Source: an uncultured Winogradskyella sp. (GTDB taxonomy: Bacteria; Bacteroidota; Bacteroidia; Flavobacteriales; Flavobacteriaceae). Taken from it: DNA of 64,000 nt. Of this stretch, positions 18,600-28,974 are shown in pieces (the stretch's first letter is position 1; each line of letters begins with the position of its first letter). The translations under genes and the position numbers were made by a program. Location of the stretch: NCBI RefSeq assembly GCF_947495255.1, contig NZ_CANLYI010000001.1, forward strand, positions 186,001 to 250,000. Direction: 5' to 3'. The notes under the pieces are model-generated. The model did not search any database and was not told the origin of the DNA. It was given only the letters and a program-made list of their open reading frames with translations.

Positions 18600-19907
18600 A
18601 TGATAAATAATATTTTAACATTCTTCCCAAGTCTTATTGCAGTGCAAGATGCTGCCCCTGAACCTACCGAAGTTGAAGCTGCCGTTGCTGCCATAAATGG
18701 CGATATGGGAATGCTCTGGATGCTACTTTCAGCTATCCTAGTATTCTTTATGCAAGCTGGTTTTACCCTTGTTGAAACAGGGATGACACGTTCTAAAAAC
18801 GCAGCTAACATTGCAATGAAGAACTTACTTGACATCTGTGTCGGATCATTAACTTACTGGTTTGTAGGTTATTCTTTAATGTATGGAACAGCAAACGAAA
18901 GTGGTACATTTTTCTGGGGTGGGTTAATGCAAGGTGAAGGTGCAGATTTATTGTTTCAAACAATGTTCGCAGCTACCGCAGCAACAATCGTTTCTGGAGC
19001 AATTGCAGGACGTACAAAATATTCGACATATGCTATCTTTTCAATAGTAATGACTGCGCTTATCTACCCAATAGCTGGTGGATGGCAATGGCAAGGGTCT
19101 GGTTGGCTAACCAACTTAGGCTTTATTGATTTCGCTGGATCATCAATTGTTCACTCTGTAGGTGGATGGGCTGCATTAGTTGCTGCTTTTATGGTAGGAC
19201 CAAGAATTGGAAAATATGTTGACGGAAAAGTTATGCCAATCCCAGGACACAACCAAATACTAGCAACTTTAGGTGTATTCATCCTATGGTTAGGATGGTT
19301 TGGATTTAACGGTGGATCTCAATTAGCTTGGGGTGGCGCTGACGCTATTGGAGCTTCAAACGTTGTATTAGTTACCAATCTAGCAGCAGCAGCTGGTGGT
19401 TTAGGAGCTTTAATTACAACCTGGATATGGTACGGAAAACCAAATCTACCACAAACTTTGAATGGAGCACTTGCTGGTCTAGTTAGTATAACAGCAGGCT
19501 GTGGAAACATGTCTCCTGTTGGAGCTATATTCGCAGGACTTATTGGAGGTATTATCGTGGTATTCTCAATTGAATTTATTGAAAAGAAATTAAAAATTGA
19601 CGACGCCATCGGTGCTGCATCCGTACACGGTGTTGCAGGAGCATGGGGAACTTTAGTAATTGGACTATGGGGAATTAATGGAGATGAAGGAATCGGTTTA
19701 TTTAATGGTGGAGGATTTGGACAATTAGGAACACAAGCAATTGGCGTATTAGCTTATGCTGTATGGTCTGTTGTTTTATCTTTCATTATTCTTAAAATCT
19801 TAAAATCAACAATGGGACTTCGAGTTACAAAAGAAGAAGAAACAGTTGGCCTTGACCTTTCTGAACATGGCGAAATTGCTTACCCTGGAAAAAGAGCAAG
19901 AGAATAA
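18600..19907 (+). CDS. amt: ammonium transporter (Amt/MEP family)
   Basis: A 435-residue inner-membrane channel with about 11 membrane spans. The twin pore histidines are visible in SSIVHSVGGWAALVAA and ASVHGVAGAWGTLV. An N-terminal stretch of about 25 residues (AAPEPTEVEAAVAA) before the first span suggests a periplasmic N-terminus. It is co-transcribed with the upstream porin and ends at a strong terminator at 19965. It differs clearly from the second Amt at 20532. Confidence 0.95.
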   Translation: MINNILTFFPSLIAVQDAAPEPTEVEAAVAAINGDMGMLWMLLSAILVFFMQAGFTLVETGMTRSKNAANIAMKNLLDICVGSLTYWFVGYSLMYGTANESGTFFWGGLMQGEGADLLFQTMFAATAATIVSGAIAGRTKYSTYAIFSIVMTALIYPIAGGWQWQGSGWLTNLGFIDFAGSSIVHSVGGWAALVAAFMVGPRIGKYVDGKVMPIPGHNQILATLGVFILWLGWFGFNGGSQLAWGGADAIGASNVVLVTNLAAAAGGLGALITTWIWYGKPNLPQTLNGALAGLVSITAGCGNMSPVGAIFAGLIGGIIVVFSIEFIEKKLKIDDAIGAASVHGVAGAWGTLVIGLWGINGDEGIGLFNGGGFGQLGTQAIGVLAYAVWSVVLSFIILKILKSTMGLRVTKEEETVGLDLSEHGEIAYPGKRARE

Positions 19908-19964
19908 AACCCAACTTATTCACTACATAGTTTTATTTAAATTTTATAGTTTAAATGATTAGAC

Positions 19965-20000
19965 AAAAAAACCTTCAAAGTTAAGACTTTGAAGGTTTTT
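19965..20000 (+). terminator. terminator after amt
   Basis: The stem ACCTTCAAAG/CTTTGAAGGT with a TTAAGA loop is followed by a T-run. It separates the porin-amt unit from the glnK-amt unit. Confidence 0.9.
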
Positions 20001-20110
20001 ACTTTTTAAACGACTCTACACAAACAATCAAAAGTCAAAAAATGATTAAACATTAACTAATACTAAATTTTAAAGGGCACAAACTAAAAAATTCGTAAAA
20101 ATTTACCAGA

Positions 20111-20155
20111 AACCCCATTTTTCAGTAGGGCATCATTAAACTTTATATAGATTTA
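20111..20155 (+). promoter_or_regulatory. CCCC-N11-GGG operator and promoter of glnK-amt
   Basis: CCCC at 20113-20116, 11 bases, GGG at 20128-20130, then TAGATTTA at 20148-20155, one base off the TAnnTTTG box. The GGG-to-TA distance is 20 bp, identical to the site at 17463-17507. The rest of the 19908-20187 gap holds only the amt terminator. Confidence 0.55.
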
Positions 20156-20187
20156 CCTCTTAACTAAATAAATTTAAATTTTTTTTC

Positions 20188-20526
20188 ATGAAAAAAGTTG
20201 AAGCTATTATTAGAAAATCAAAATTTTCTACCGTAAAAAACGCACTGCATGAAGTTGGTGTAAATTTCTTCTCTTACTGGGACGTTACTGGACTCGGAAA
20301 CGACAAAGAAGGTCATGTTTACCGAGGTGTTTCCTATAGCACAAGTGACATACAAAGACGCTATTTATCTATCGTTGTTAATGACGATTTTGAAGAAGTA
20401 ACGATTAAAGCCATATTAGAATCCGCATCCACAGGAGATGTAGGTGATGGTAAAATCTTTGTTTCTCACATAGATGACGTATACAGAATAAGGACCGGAG
20501 AAAAAGGAGCACAAACTTTAAAATAA
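20188..20526 (+). CDS. glnK: PII nitrogen regulatory protein
   Basis: A 112-residue trimeric PII signal protein that senses ATP/ADP and 2-oxoglutarate and normally plugs Amt channels. The T-loop carries Tyr45 and Tyr50 (Tyr50 aligns with the uridylylated Tyr51 of E. coli GlnB). The C-terminal ATP site RIRTGEKG is intact. Residue 39, a 2-oxoglutarate/Mg-contacting Gln in canonical PII, is Asp here in GLGNDKEG, and the T-loop is one residue shorter. It lies 5 bp before the second amt, so that Amt is the likely partner. Confidence 0.93.
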   Translation: MKKVEAIIRKSKFSTVKNALHEVGVNFFSYWDVTGLGNDKEGHVYRGVSYSTSDIQRRYLSIVVNDDFEEVTIKAILESASTGDVGDGKIFVSHIDDVYRIRTGEKGAQTLK

Positions 20527-20531
20527 AACAC

Positions 20532-21779
20532 ATGGAATTACTAACAATAAACAATGTATGGATGATGATCTGTACAGCCCTTGTTTTCTTTATGCATTTA
20601 GGATTTGCATTTTTAGAAATCGGACTAACTCGTCAAAAAAATACACTTAACATTTTATTTAAAAACATATTTATAATTACAGTAGGCCTTCTTCTCTACT
20701 GCCTAGTAGGTTTCAACTTAATGTATCCTGGAGATTTTAATGGATTTATTGGATTTGCAGGTTTCGGCTTAGATTCACCAACAATTATAGATCCTGAAAC
20801 AGGAAAAGCAATACTCGATTTAACATACAATGCAGGTTTCACTTATTGGACGGATTTCTTATTTCAAGGCATGTTTGCAGCAACAGCAGCTACAATTGTA
20901 TCTGGAGCCGTGGCAGAACGCATGAAAATTGGACCTTTTATGATATTTACAATCATATATGTCGGTTTAATTTACCCAATTGCAGGTTCTTGGAAATGGG
21001 GTGGCGGATTTTTACAAACTTTAGAAACACCTTTTTATGATTTTGCAGGATCAACATTAGTACATTCTGTTGGAGGTTGGGCTGCATTAGTAGCAGTTTA
21101 CCTTTTAGGTTCTAGAATTGGTAAATTTAAAAACGGTTTACCTCAAGCTATTCCTGGACATAACATACCACTAGCAACTGCTGGTGTTATTATTTTATGG
21201 TTGGGTTGGTTTGGTTTTAATGGTGGCTCAGTATTATCTGCTGACCCAGCATTGACATCATTAACATTAGTAACAACATGCTTAGCTGCTGCAGCTGGTG
21301 GTGTTGTTGCCGCACTTGTTTCTACTTTAAAATATAAAAATTTAGATTTAACAATGTTCCTTAACGGTATCTTAGGAGGACTAGTTGGTATAACTGCTGG
21401 TGCAGACCAGATGAGCCCTACAGATGCGATTTTAATTGGAGCCATTGCCGGAGCAATTATCGTATTTGCTGTAGCATTAGTTGACAAAATTAAACTAGAT
21501 GATCCAGTCGGAGCTATTGCTGTTCACCTTGCTTGTGGTATTTGGGGAACATTAGCTGTTGGAATCTTTGGAAACCTTGCTGGAGCCTCGCAATTTCTCA
21601 GCCAACTTCTAGGTGTAGCTTCTTACGCTATACTATGCATAATATCTTCTTTCCTTATCATATTCACACTAAAGAAAACTGTTGGCATTAGAGTCTCTGA
21701 ACGCGAAGAACTAGAAGGTTTAGATGCACATGAACATGGTATGGATGCATATCCAGATTTTAGATTGAATGAGCATTAA
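20532..21779 (+). CDS. amt: second ammonium transporter (Amt/MEP family)
   Basis: A 415-residue Amt paralogue with the twin histidines in STLVHSVGGWAALVAV and IAVHLACGIWGTLAVG. It lacks the N-terminal extension of the first Amt and begins almost at the first membrane span. It is coupled with glnK (5 bp gap), the classic arrangement for PII-gated ammonium uptake. A terminator follows at 21804. Confidence 0.95.
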   Translation: MELLTINNVWMMICTALVFFMHLGFAFLEIGLTRQKNTLNILFKNIFIITVGLLLYCLVGFNLMYPGDFNGFIGFAGFGLDSPTIIDPETGKAILDLTYNAGFTYWTDFLFQGMFAATAATIVSGAVAERMKIGPFMIFTIIYVGLIYPIAGSWKWGGGFLQTLETPFYDFAGSTLVHSVGGWAALVAVYLLGSRIGKFKNGLPQAIPGHNIPLATAGVIILWLGWFGFNGGSVLSADPALTSLTLVTTCLAAAAGGVVAALVSTLKYKNLDLTMFLNGILGGLVGITAGADQMSPTDAILIGAIAGAIIVFAVALVDKIKLDDPVGAIAVHLACGIWGTLAVGIFGNLAGASQFLSQLLGVASYAILCIISSFLIIFTLKKTVGIRVSEREELEGLDAHEHGMDAYPDFRLNEH

Positions 21780-21803
21780 TTACATTTAAAAGTTTAACAT
21801 ACT

Positions 21804-21839
21804 AAAAACCCTCTAAGTAAAATACTTAGAGGGTTTTTT
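21804..21839 (+). terminator. terminator after glnK-amt
   Basis: The stem ACCCTCTAAGTA/TACTTAGAGGGT with an AAA loop is followed by TTTTTT. Confidence 0.9.
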
Positions 21840-21846
21840 AATAAAT

Positions 21847-21882
21847 AAAAGCCTGTTAGAATATATTATTCTACAGGCTTTT
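21847..21882 (-). terminator. terminator of the leu-ppc operon
   Basis: The inverted repeat AAAAGCCTG...CAGGCTTTT, with further pairing of TAGAATA inside, ends 22 bp beyond the ppc stop. On the minus strand it ends in a T-run. Confidence 0.8.
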
Positions 21883-21904
21883 AATCTTCAATACTTCTTT
21901 TTAT

Positions 21905-24484
21905 TTAAGCCGAATTACGACTCGCATTTATATTTCCAAACAATGAACGCATCACCATTTTTTCAAATATTTTTATTTGCTCCTCATCTCTAACCTCAGC
22001 TTTTTCTAACTCTTGAATTTTCTTCAATGCATATTGCTGTATTGTTAACAATGGTAACACAATAGATTCTCTTACTGCAATTGATGCCTTACCAGACGGT
22101 TCCTCTTGCATTAATTCTGTAAATCCTGTGAGTTTTAAAATCAGTCTTTTTGAAGTCTCATACTCCTGATAAATTAGATTCCAAAATTCACCGTATTCAT
22201 TATCTTCAGACATATAACGTGTTAAATCGAAAAATGACTTAGATAACGACATCATACTATTTTCAATTAACGTTTTGAAAAAACTTGATGTTTTAAATAA
22301 ATGCTGAACTTTTTCAAACTCATTAGCATCTTCATAATGTTTTAAAGCTGTACCTACTCCAAAAAATCCTGGTACATTCTGTTTTAATTGACTCCAAGAA
22401 CCTACAAAAGGTATTGCTCTTAAGTCTTCAAATACCAAACCTTCAGACTTACCTCGCTTAGATGGCCTACTTCCAATATTAGTTTTTGCATAATATTTTA
22501 AAGTACTCATGTGTTCTAAATACGAAATAAACTTAGGATGCGCTTTAAAATTAGAATAAGCTTCATAGCTACGATTAGCCAAATCAGTCATTACTTCCCT
22601 ATTTTCTGGCTGCATACTTAAATCTGCATCTGTCAACCTATTCCCTATCCCTGAACTAATTAACTGCTCTAAATTATATTGAGAAGATTCTAAGGTCCCA
22701 AAATTAGAACTAATTGTTTGTCCTTGAATTGTTAACTGCACTTCTTTATCCTCTATAGTTGGCCCTAATGACGCATAAAAATTATGCGTTTTTCCACCAC
22801 CTCTTGCTGGTGGTCCACCACGACCATCAAAGAATATTACTTTAATACCATGTTCTCTAGACACTCTTGTTAAATTCTCTTTGGCCTTAAAAATTGCCCA
22901 GTTTGCCATTAAATAACCACCATCTTTTGTGCCATCACTAAAGCCAAGCATAATCGTTTGATTATTTCCTCTTGACTTTAAGTGTGCAGCATATTCTGGA
23001 TTAGTATATAACTCCTCCATTACTTTTGGTGCATTCTCTAAATCTGTTATTGTCTCAAATAATGGACCTATATCAACAGTTAACTCATCTTGAAACGCAA
23101 CTAACTTTAACATTGCGAACAACTGCATAACATGCAAAGTAGTTTGGTTATTACTTATAATATAACGGTTTGCAGCTTGCTCTCCATTATTCTGTTGAAT
23201 TGTCTTTATGACCTTCATGGTTTTTAAAGCCTTCAAAGTCTCCTCATCATTAATTAATGACAAATCAACTGAACCCTCTACTGTAGACAAAATCTTAATC
23301 TGTTCAGTTTGCGATAAATCATGATAATCTTTAGGAAAAATAGCACTTCCACTTTCTATCAACGCATTTACCATGTCATTGAAAAACTTCTCATGTTTTC
23401 GACTATCTTGTCTTATATCTAAATTAGCAAAATGAAATCCAAAAAGGTGAACTTTATTTAATAGACTATTAACCTCATCTATATATAACGACTGGTGATT
23501 ATCTTTAATAATCTGCTTTACTGCTTTTAATTCTGAAACTAAAAAAGGTAACGTTAAACTAGACGCTTCATTAGTTATAATATTATAAAGCTCATTTTCT
23601 AAATTTGCCATACGGCCTTCAACTCCTTCAAACGTTAATTTACGCTTTAACTGTCTTATGTTTCTGTAGTAATTCTTTATAATTGATAATCGTAACCTAT
23701 CAGCAACTTTAAGCGTAATTTCTGGCGTAACAAAAGGATTTCCGTCCCTATCTCCTCCTGGCCAAAAACCAATATTAATAATATCGTTATCAACTTCTTT
23801 TCCGTCAAAGATATTCTGTTGGATATAATCGAAAATACTTCCGAAAGATTTATAAAACACATTTTCTAAATACCATATTAAACTCACAGCCTCATCAAAA
23901 GGAGATGGCTTTTTGTCTTTAAAAAATGGTGTTTTCCCTAATTGCGCTAGCAAGTCGTTAATTCTTAATAAATCATTTTCTCGGATCGCCTCTGTTAAAT
24001 CTGTAATAATTCCTAAAACTGAACCTGGATAAAACTGAGTTGGGTGTGCTGTTAATACAATTCTCACTTTAAACTCTTCTAAATATTCACGAAGTAGCTC
24101 TATTTTATTATCTGCAGTAACCGTTTCTTTTAAACTCCTTAAAGTACCAATACCATCCATATTATTTACCACAGGAAATGCAGCATCCTCAATAGCATCA
24201 AACAATACAACTTGTCTTTCTATATATTGAATAAATCTAAAAAGTAAATTTATTTGACTCTCTGAGGAGCGACGTCCTTGATATTTTTTAAAAAATGTAT
24301 CTACAATAGTCGTTGGATCTTCTTGATGTGCAAATCCTTTATGACAAGTCTCATGAAATAACGGTAGAAGAGCTCCTGTTTTTGTAATAGTATCAAAAGG
24401 CAATGTCATAAATATACTATTATATATCTGATATTTAGACAAAACGTTTTGGTTAAAGCGCGTTAACTTTGGCTGTGTTGACAT
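21905..24484 (-). CDS. ppc: phosphoenolpyruvate carboxylase
   Basis: An 859-residue enzyme converting PEP and bicarbonate to oxaloacetate. The catalytic His147 is in VLTAHPTQ, and the mobile loop is GRGGPPARGGGKTHN. The motif GFSDGTKDGGY is also present. The C-terminus reads NASRNSA instead of the common RNTG, so the usual terminal Gly is absent. It starts 6 bp after the leuB stop, so it is probably the last gene of the leucine operon and supplies oxaloacetate-derived precursors. It is slightly shorter than proteobacterial homologues. Confidence 0.95.
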   Translation of the reverse strand: MSTQPKLTRFNQNVLSKYQIYNSIFMTLPFDTITKTGALLPLFHETCHKGFAHQEDPTTIVDTFFKKYQGRRSSESQINLLFRFIQYIERQVVLFDAIEDAAFPVVNNMDGIGTLRSLKETVTADNKIELLREYLEEFKVRIVLTAHPTQFYPGSVLGIITDLTEAIRENDLLRINDLLAQLGKTPFFKDKKPSPFDEAVSLIWYLENVFYKSFGSIFDYIQQNIFDGKEVDNDIINIGFWPGGDRDGNPFVTPEITLKVADRLRLSIIKNYYRNIRQLKRKLTFEGVEGRMANLENELYNIITNEASSLTLPFLVSELKAVKQIIKDNHQSLYIDEVNSLLNKVHLFGFHFANLDIRQDSRKHEKFFNDMVNALIESGSAIFPKDYHDLSQTEQIKILSTVEGSVDLSLINDEETLKALKTMKVIKTIQQNNGEQAANRYIISNNQTTLHVMQLFAMLKLVAFQDELTVDIGPLFETITDLENAPKVMEELYTNPEYAAHLKSRGNNQTIMLGFSDGTKDGGYLMANWAIFKAKENLTRVSREHGIKVIFFDGRGGPPARGGGKTHNFYASLGPTIEDKEVQLTIQGQTISSNFGTLESSQYNLEQLISSGIGNRLTDADLSMQPENREVMTDLANRSYEAYSNFKAHPKFISYLEHMSTLKYYAKTNIGSRPSKRGKSEGLVFEDLRAIPFVGSWSQLKQNVPGFFGVGTALKHYEDANEFEKVQHLFKTSSFFKTLIENSMMSLSKSFFDLTRYMSEDNEYGEFWNLIYQEYETSKRLILKLTGFTELMQEEPSGKASIAVRESIVLPLLTIQQYALKKIQELEKAEVRDEEQIKIFEKMVMRSLFGNINASRNSA

Positions 24485-24490
24485 GTGTAA

Positions 24491-25609
24491 TTATATTATT
24501 GTGGATTGCCCAAGGTGGATATTCTTAAAATTAAGATTTGTATCTTTTGGATTAAAGATAAAATCTTCAACAAAATCTCCAACATTAGTCGTCGTTACTG
24601 TATCAATTACCGAATTGATATCTGGTGTTGTAATGTTCAATTTTAATGATTTTTCAACGGCTAACCTAATTAATTCAGCTTCATTATGTAAACCAAAATG
24701 ACTCAACAACATAGCAGCAGACAATATAGAGGCTATTGGATTTGCAATTCCCTTATTTGTAGCTTGTGGATAGGAACCATGTATAGGTTCGAACATTGCA
24801 TATTTATCACCAACAGATGCTGATGCTAATAAACCAATTGACCCACCAATAACACTGGCTTCATCACTTATAATATCTCCAAACATATTCTCTGTTAGTA
24901 TAACGTCAAACTGTTTTGGGTTTAATATCATTTGCATTGCTGCATTGTCTACAAACAAAAAGTCTAGTTTTACATCTGGATATTCTTCTGCAAGTTCTTT
25001 CACAACCTTTCTCCATAACCTAGAAGATTCTAAAACATTAGCTTTATCTACTAAAGTTAGCCTATGATCTCTATTTTGAGCAGCAACAAATGCTAAACGT
25101 GCAATACGTTCAATTTCTTCTCGTGTATAAGCACACAAATCCGAAGCGTAGTTACCATCTTCGGATAATTCTTTTTCTCCAAAGTAAATTCCACCCGTTA
25201 ATTCTCTGTAGATACTAATATCTGTACCCTCAATAATATGTTTTTTTAAAGGCGACTTATCTAACAAAGTCTTATAAGCTTTTACTGGTCTTATATTAGC
25301 ATACAATCCCATCTCCTTTCTAAGTTTAAGCAAACCTTGTTCTGGTCTTACTTTTGCTGAAGGATCATTATCATATTTTGGATCACCAATTGCACCAAAT
25401 AATATAGCATCACTCTTTTTACACAATTCTAAAGTTTCGTCTGGCAAGGCATCACCATGCTTATCAATGGCAATTGCACCGACATCTGCAACTGTAAATT
25501 TAAAATTATGATTGTACTCTGAAGCAATCGCTGTCAATGCCTTAATGGCTTGTTTTGTTACCTCTGGACCAATACCGTCTCCTGGTAAAACTGCTATATT
25601 TAATTTCAT
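24491..25609 (-). CDS. leuB: 3-isopropylmalate dehydrogenase
   Basis: A 372-residue NAD-dependent decarboxylating dehydrogenase giving 2-oxoisocaproate. The family signature region ENMFGDIISDEASVIGGSIG holds the metal-binding Asp residues. The N-terminal glycine-rich motif is AVLPGDGIGPEV. It lies 71 bp after leuD, a gap with only a small TCCGA/TCGGA palindrome, and directly before ppc. Confidence 0.95.
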   Translation of the reverse strand: MKLNIAVLPGDGIGPEVTKQAIKALTAIASEYNHNFKFTVADVGAIAIDKHGDALPDETLELCKKSDAILFGAIGDPKYDNDPSAKVRPEQGLLKLRKEMGLYANIRPVKAYKTLLDKSPLKKHIIEGTDISIYRELTGGIYFGEKELSEDGNYASDLCAYTREEIERIARLAFVAAQNRDHRLTLVDKANVLESSRLWRKVVKELAEEYPDVKLDFLFVDNAAMQMILNPKQFDVILTENMFGDIISDEASVIGGSIGLLASASVGDKYAMFEPIHGSYPQATNKGIANPIASILSAAMLLSHFGLHNEAELIRLAVEKSLKLNITTPDINSVIDTVTTTNVGDFVEDFIFNPKDTNLNFKNIHLGQSTII

Positions 25610-25680
25610 TAAAACCTTTTTTTATATCCGAAATATCGGAAATCTTAATCTTTTTTTATTGTCTATTATAAGATGCTAAT

Positions 25681-26268
25681 CTACACACTTTGTTGTTCAA
25701 AAGCTTCAATTTCTGCTTTTTTACTTAATAAATAATCAATATCATCATAACCATTAATTAAGCACGTTTTTTTGTAAGCATCTATTTCAAAATCTTCAGA
25801 TAAATCTGAATCATTAACCGAAATAGTTTGATCTATAAGATTAACCGTTAATTCCGTCTGTGGATTGGACTCAATTTGCTGCAATAAGTCACTTAAAAAC
25901 TCTTTAGAAACTTGAACTGGTAACAAACCATTATTTAGAGCATTTCCTTTAAAAATATCTGCAAAAAAACTAGAGACCACGACTTTAAATCCAAAATCTG
26001 TAATTGCCCAAGCTGCATGTTCCCTACTAGATCCACAACCAAAATTATCTCCTGCAACTAAAATGCTTCCCGAATATTTAGAATCGTTTAACACAAAATC
26101 CGTATTAACTGTTCCGTCTTTATGATATCTCCAATCTCTAAATACATTATCGCCAAATCCTTTTCTATCGGTAGCTTTTAAAAAACGTGCGGGAATTATC
26201 TGGTCTGTATCTACATTCTCAACACTTAATGGAATGGTTCTAGATTGTAATGTTGTAAATTTTTCCAT
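25681..26268 (-). CDS. leuD: 3-isopropylmalate dehydratase small subunit
   Basis: A 195-residue swivel-domain subunit of isopropylmalate isomerase. The motif [18 protein letters not shown] is characteristic of the aconitase small-subunit family. It shares one base with the leuC stop, so the two subunits are translated in coupling. Confidence 0.95.
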   Translation of the reverse strand: MEKFTTLQSRTIPLSVENVDTDQIIPARFLKATDRKGFGDNVFRDWRYHKDGTVNTDFVLNDSKYSGSILVAGDNFGCGSSREHAAWAITDFGFKVVVSSFFADIFKGNALNNGLLPVQVSKEFLSDLLQQIESNPQTELTVNLIDQTISVNDSDLSEDFEIDAYKKTCLINGYDDIDYLLSKKAEIEAFEQQSV

Positions 26269-27653
26269 TAATTTAATTGTTTTGAAATATCAATAATTTT
26301 ACCTTCTACTGCAGTTGCTGCAGCAACTAAAGGACTCGCTAAAATAGTTCTTGAACCTTGCCCTTGTCGTCCTTCAAAATTTCTATTAGAAGTAGATACA
26401 CAATATTCTCCTTGTGGAATTTTATCGTCATTCATAGCCAAACATGCTGAACAACCTGGTTGACGCAATTCAAATCCTGCATCTTCAAATACAGTTTTTA
26501 AGCCTTCTTCTATAATTTGAGCTTCTACTTGCTTACTTCCTGGTACTAACCAAGCTGTAACATTATTCGCTTTTTTCTTTCCTTTAATATATTTTGCTGC
26601 GACTCTAAAATCTTCAATTCTAGAGTTTGTACAACTCCCTATAAACACAAAATTAATAGGTTTATTGATTAGGCTTTCACCAGCTTCAAAATTCATGTAA
26701 GCCAATGACTTTTTAAAAGATGGATTTTCATCAACAGGAATAGTTTCAGAAATTTTAATTCCCATTCCTGGATTGGTTCCATAAGTAATCATAGGTTCTA
26801 TATCTTCGGCATCAAAGCTATATTCCATATCAAAACTAGCACCTTCATCTGTCGGTAAAGTTTTCCAATAGGCTACTTTCTTTTCAAAGTGTTCGCCTTC
26901 TGGAGCAAATTTTCGACCTTTCACGTACTCAAAAGTAGTTTCATCTGGTGCAATCATTCCACCACGTGCTCCCATTTCAATACTCATATTACAAACCGTC
27001 ATACGACCTTCCATACTCATTTCCTCAAAAACATTTCCGGCATATTCACAGAAATAACCTGTACCCGAATTTGTTCCTAATTTTGAAATAATATAAAGAA
27101 TGACATCTTTTGGTAAGACGCCATTCTTCAATTTGCCATTGACCGAAACTCTTAAGCTCTTTGGCTTGGTAAGCAACAAGCATTGACTCGCAAAGACTTG
27201 TGCGACTTGGCTTGTCCCAATGCCAAAAGCAATAGTACCGAAGGCACCATGTGTTGACGTGTGACTATCTCCACAGACCATGGTCATGCCTGGTTGTGTC
27301 ACTCCTAACTCAGGAGCCATTACATGGACAATTCCATTATACTTATGTCCTAACTCGTATAATGTAATATTGTTCTTTTTACAATTAATAGAAAGTTGTT
27401 CTAATTGTTGCCTAGAAAGTGTATCTCTAATTGGTTGATCTTGATTTAATGTTGGTGTATTATGATCTGCTGTTGCTACAATTTGATCTGGTCTAAATAC
27501 AGAAATTCCACGATCTTCCAATTCATTGAAAGCTTGTGGACTCGTTACTTCGTGTATTAAATGCTTATCTATATATAGTATTTGCGGACCATTTTCTATC
27601 GTACTCACAACATGTGCATCCCAGACTTTATCGAAAAGTGTTTTCTTTGACAT
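26268..27653 (-). CDS. leuC: 3-isopropylmalate dehydratase large subunit
   Basis: A 461-residue aconitase-family subunit carrying the 4Fe-4S cluster. Cluster cysteines are seen in [13 protein letters not shown] and in [10 protein letters not shown]. It also has the conserved [12 protein letters not shown]. It interconverts 2- and 3-isopropylmalate with LeuD. It begins directly after the leuA stop without a gap. Confidence 0.95.
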   Translation of the reverse strand: MSKKTLFDKVWDAHVVSTIENGPQILYIDKHLIHEVTSPQAFNELEDRGISVFRPDQIVATADHNTPTLNQDQPIRDTLSRQQLEQLSINCKKNNITLYELGHKYNGIVHVMAPELGVTQPGMTMVCGDSHTSTHGAFGTIAFGIGTSQVAQVFASQCLLLTKPKSLRVSVNGKLKNGVLPKDVILYIISKLGTNSGTGYFCEYAGNVFEEMSMEGRMTVCNMSIEMGARGGMIAPDETTFEYVKGRKFAPEGEHFEKKVAYWKTLPTDEGASFDMEYSFDAEDIEPMITYGTNPGMGIKISETIPVDENPSFKKSLAYMNFEAGESLINKPINFVFIGSCTNSRIEDFRVAAKYIKGKKKANNVTAWLVPGSKQVEAQIIEEGLKTVFEDAGFELRQPGCSACLAMNDDKIPQGEYCVSTSNRNFEGRQGQGSRTILASPLVAAATAVEGKIIDISKQLN

Positions 27654-28829
27654 CTACGCTGAAATTATTTGTTGGTACACTTTACTTTCTTCAATGATTT
27701 GATGAATATCACTATCATTAATTTCTTTCTTTCTATCTGCAAAACTTAAAAAATCTGCATACACTTCGTCCAACTGTAATTTAGTTAATTCGTAACCTAC
27801 GTTTTTAGCTCTATAAGCTAAAGCCGCTCTTCCACTCCTTGCGGTTAAAACAATTGCCGACTCAGTGACACCAACATCTTTTGGATTGATAATTTCGTAC
27901 GTCCCACGATTTTTAATCATTCCATCTTGATGAATACCTGAGCTATGCGCAAATGCATTAGACCCAACAATTGCTTTATTAGGTTGTGTATAGATACCCA
28001 TACTATCACTAACTAATTGGCTCATTCCGTAAAGCATTGATGTATTAACATTTGTATCTAAATTGAGATAAGGATGTTGCTTCAACACCATAACCACCTC
28101 TTCTAGAGCCGTATTACCAGCACGTTCACCGATACCATTAATTGTACATTCTATTTGTCTCGCACCATTAATAACTCCTTCTATAGAATTAGCTGTTGCT
28201 AAACCTAAATCGTTATGACAATGACAAGATAGAATTGCGTTCTCAATACCTTTTACATTCTCTTTTAGATACTTAATTTTTGCGCCATATTCACTTGGCA
28301 AACAATAACCTGTAGTGTCTGGAATATTTAAGACGGTCGCACCAGCTTTTATTGCAGCTTCACAAACTCTAGCTAAATATTCGTTATCTGTTCTACCTGC
28401 ATCTTCTGCATAAAACTCAACATCTTCTACAAACGATTTTGCATACTTAACGGCTGCAAAGGCACGTTCTAAAATATCTTCTTGTGTAGTTTTAAATTTA
28501 TGAATTATATGAGAATTCGAAGTTCCGATTCCTGTATGTATTCTAGGTTTTGCTGCATATTTTAACGCTTCAGCTGCCACCTTAATATCATTTTTAACCG
28601 ATCGTGTTAACCCACAAACGGTTGCATTTTTTACGATTTTAGAAATTTCTTCAACCGATTTAAAGTCTCCTGGGCTAGAGACGGGAAAACCTGCTTCAAT
28701 CACATCTACACCAAGTTCATCTAACTGAGCTGCAATAATTAATTTCTGTTCAGTATTAAGTTTGCAACCAGGAACTTGTTCGCCATCGCGAAGCGTTGTA
28801 TCAAAGATTTGTATATTGTTATTTGACAT
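27654..28829 (-). CDS. leuA: 2-isopropylmalate synthase, short form without regulatory domain
   Basis: A 391-residue HMGL-like synthase condensing acetyl-CoA with 2-oxoisovalerate. The catalytic start [15 protein letters not shown] and the metal motif [13 protein letters not shown] are intact, as is [12 protein letters not shown]. The protein ends about 130 residues before the end of E. coli LeuA, so the C-terminal allosteric leucine-binding domain is absent. First gene of the leuACDB-ppc operon. A citramalate or homocitrate synthase is an alternative in this family, but the gene context favours LeuA. Confidence 0.9.
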   Translation of the reverse strand: MSNNNIQIFDTTLRDGEQVPGCKLNTEQKLIIAAQLDELGVDVIEAGFPVSSPGDFKSVEEISKIVKNATVCGLTRSVKNDIKVAAEALKYAAKPRIHTGIGTSNSHIIHKFKTTQEDILERAFAAVKYAKSFVEDVEFYAEDAGRTDNEYLARVCEAAIKAGATVLNIPDTTGYCLPSEYGAKIKYLKENVKGIENAILSCHCHNDLGLATANSIEGVINGARQIECTINGIGERAGNTALEEVVMVLKQHPYLNLDTNVNTSMLYGMSQLVSDSMGIYTQPNKAIVGSNAFAHSSGIHQDGMIKNRGTYEIINPKDVGVTESAIVLTARSGRAALAYRAKNVGYELTKLQLDEVYADFLSFADRKKEINDSDIHQIIEESKVYQQIISA

Positions 28830-28974
28830 ATATCAAAATATATTTATAGTATTGTCTTACGAATTTATGTTTTGAATTTCACTAAATTGTATGTCCATAA
28901 GTAGATTTTACGATGTTCAAAATCAAATAAGCATATTAAAATACTGAATTACAGACATATAAGACTATATTCTA

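Noticed and set aside
25627..25640. TCCGA-AATA-TCGGA palindrome between leuD and leuB
   Set aside because: A short isolated stem with no T-run and no second copy noticed; too weak to call an operator or terminator.
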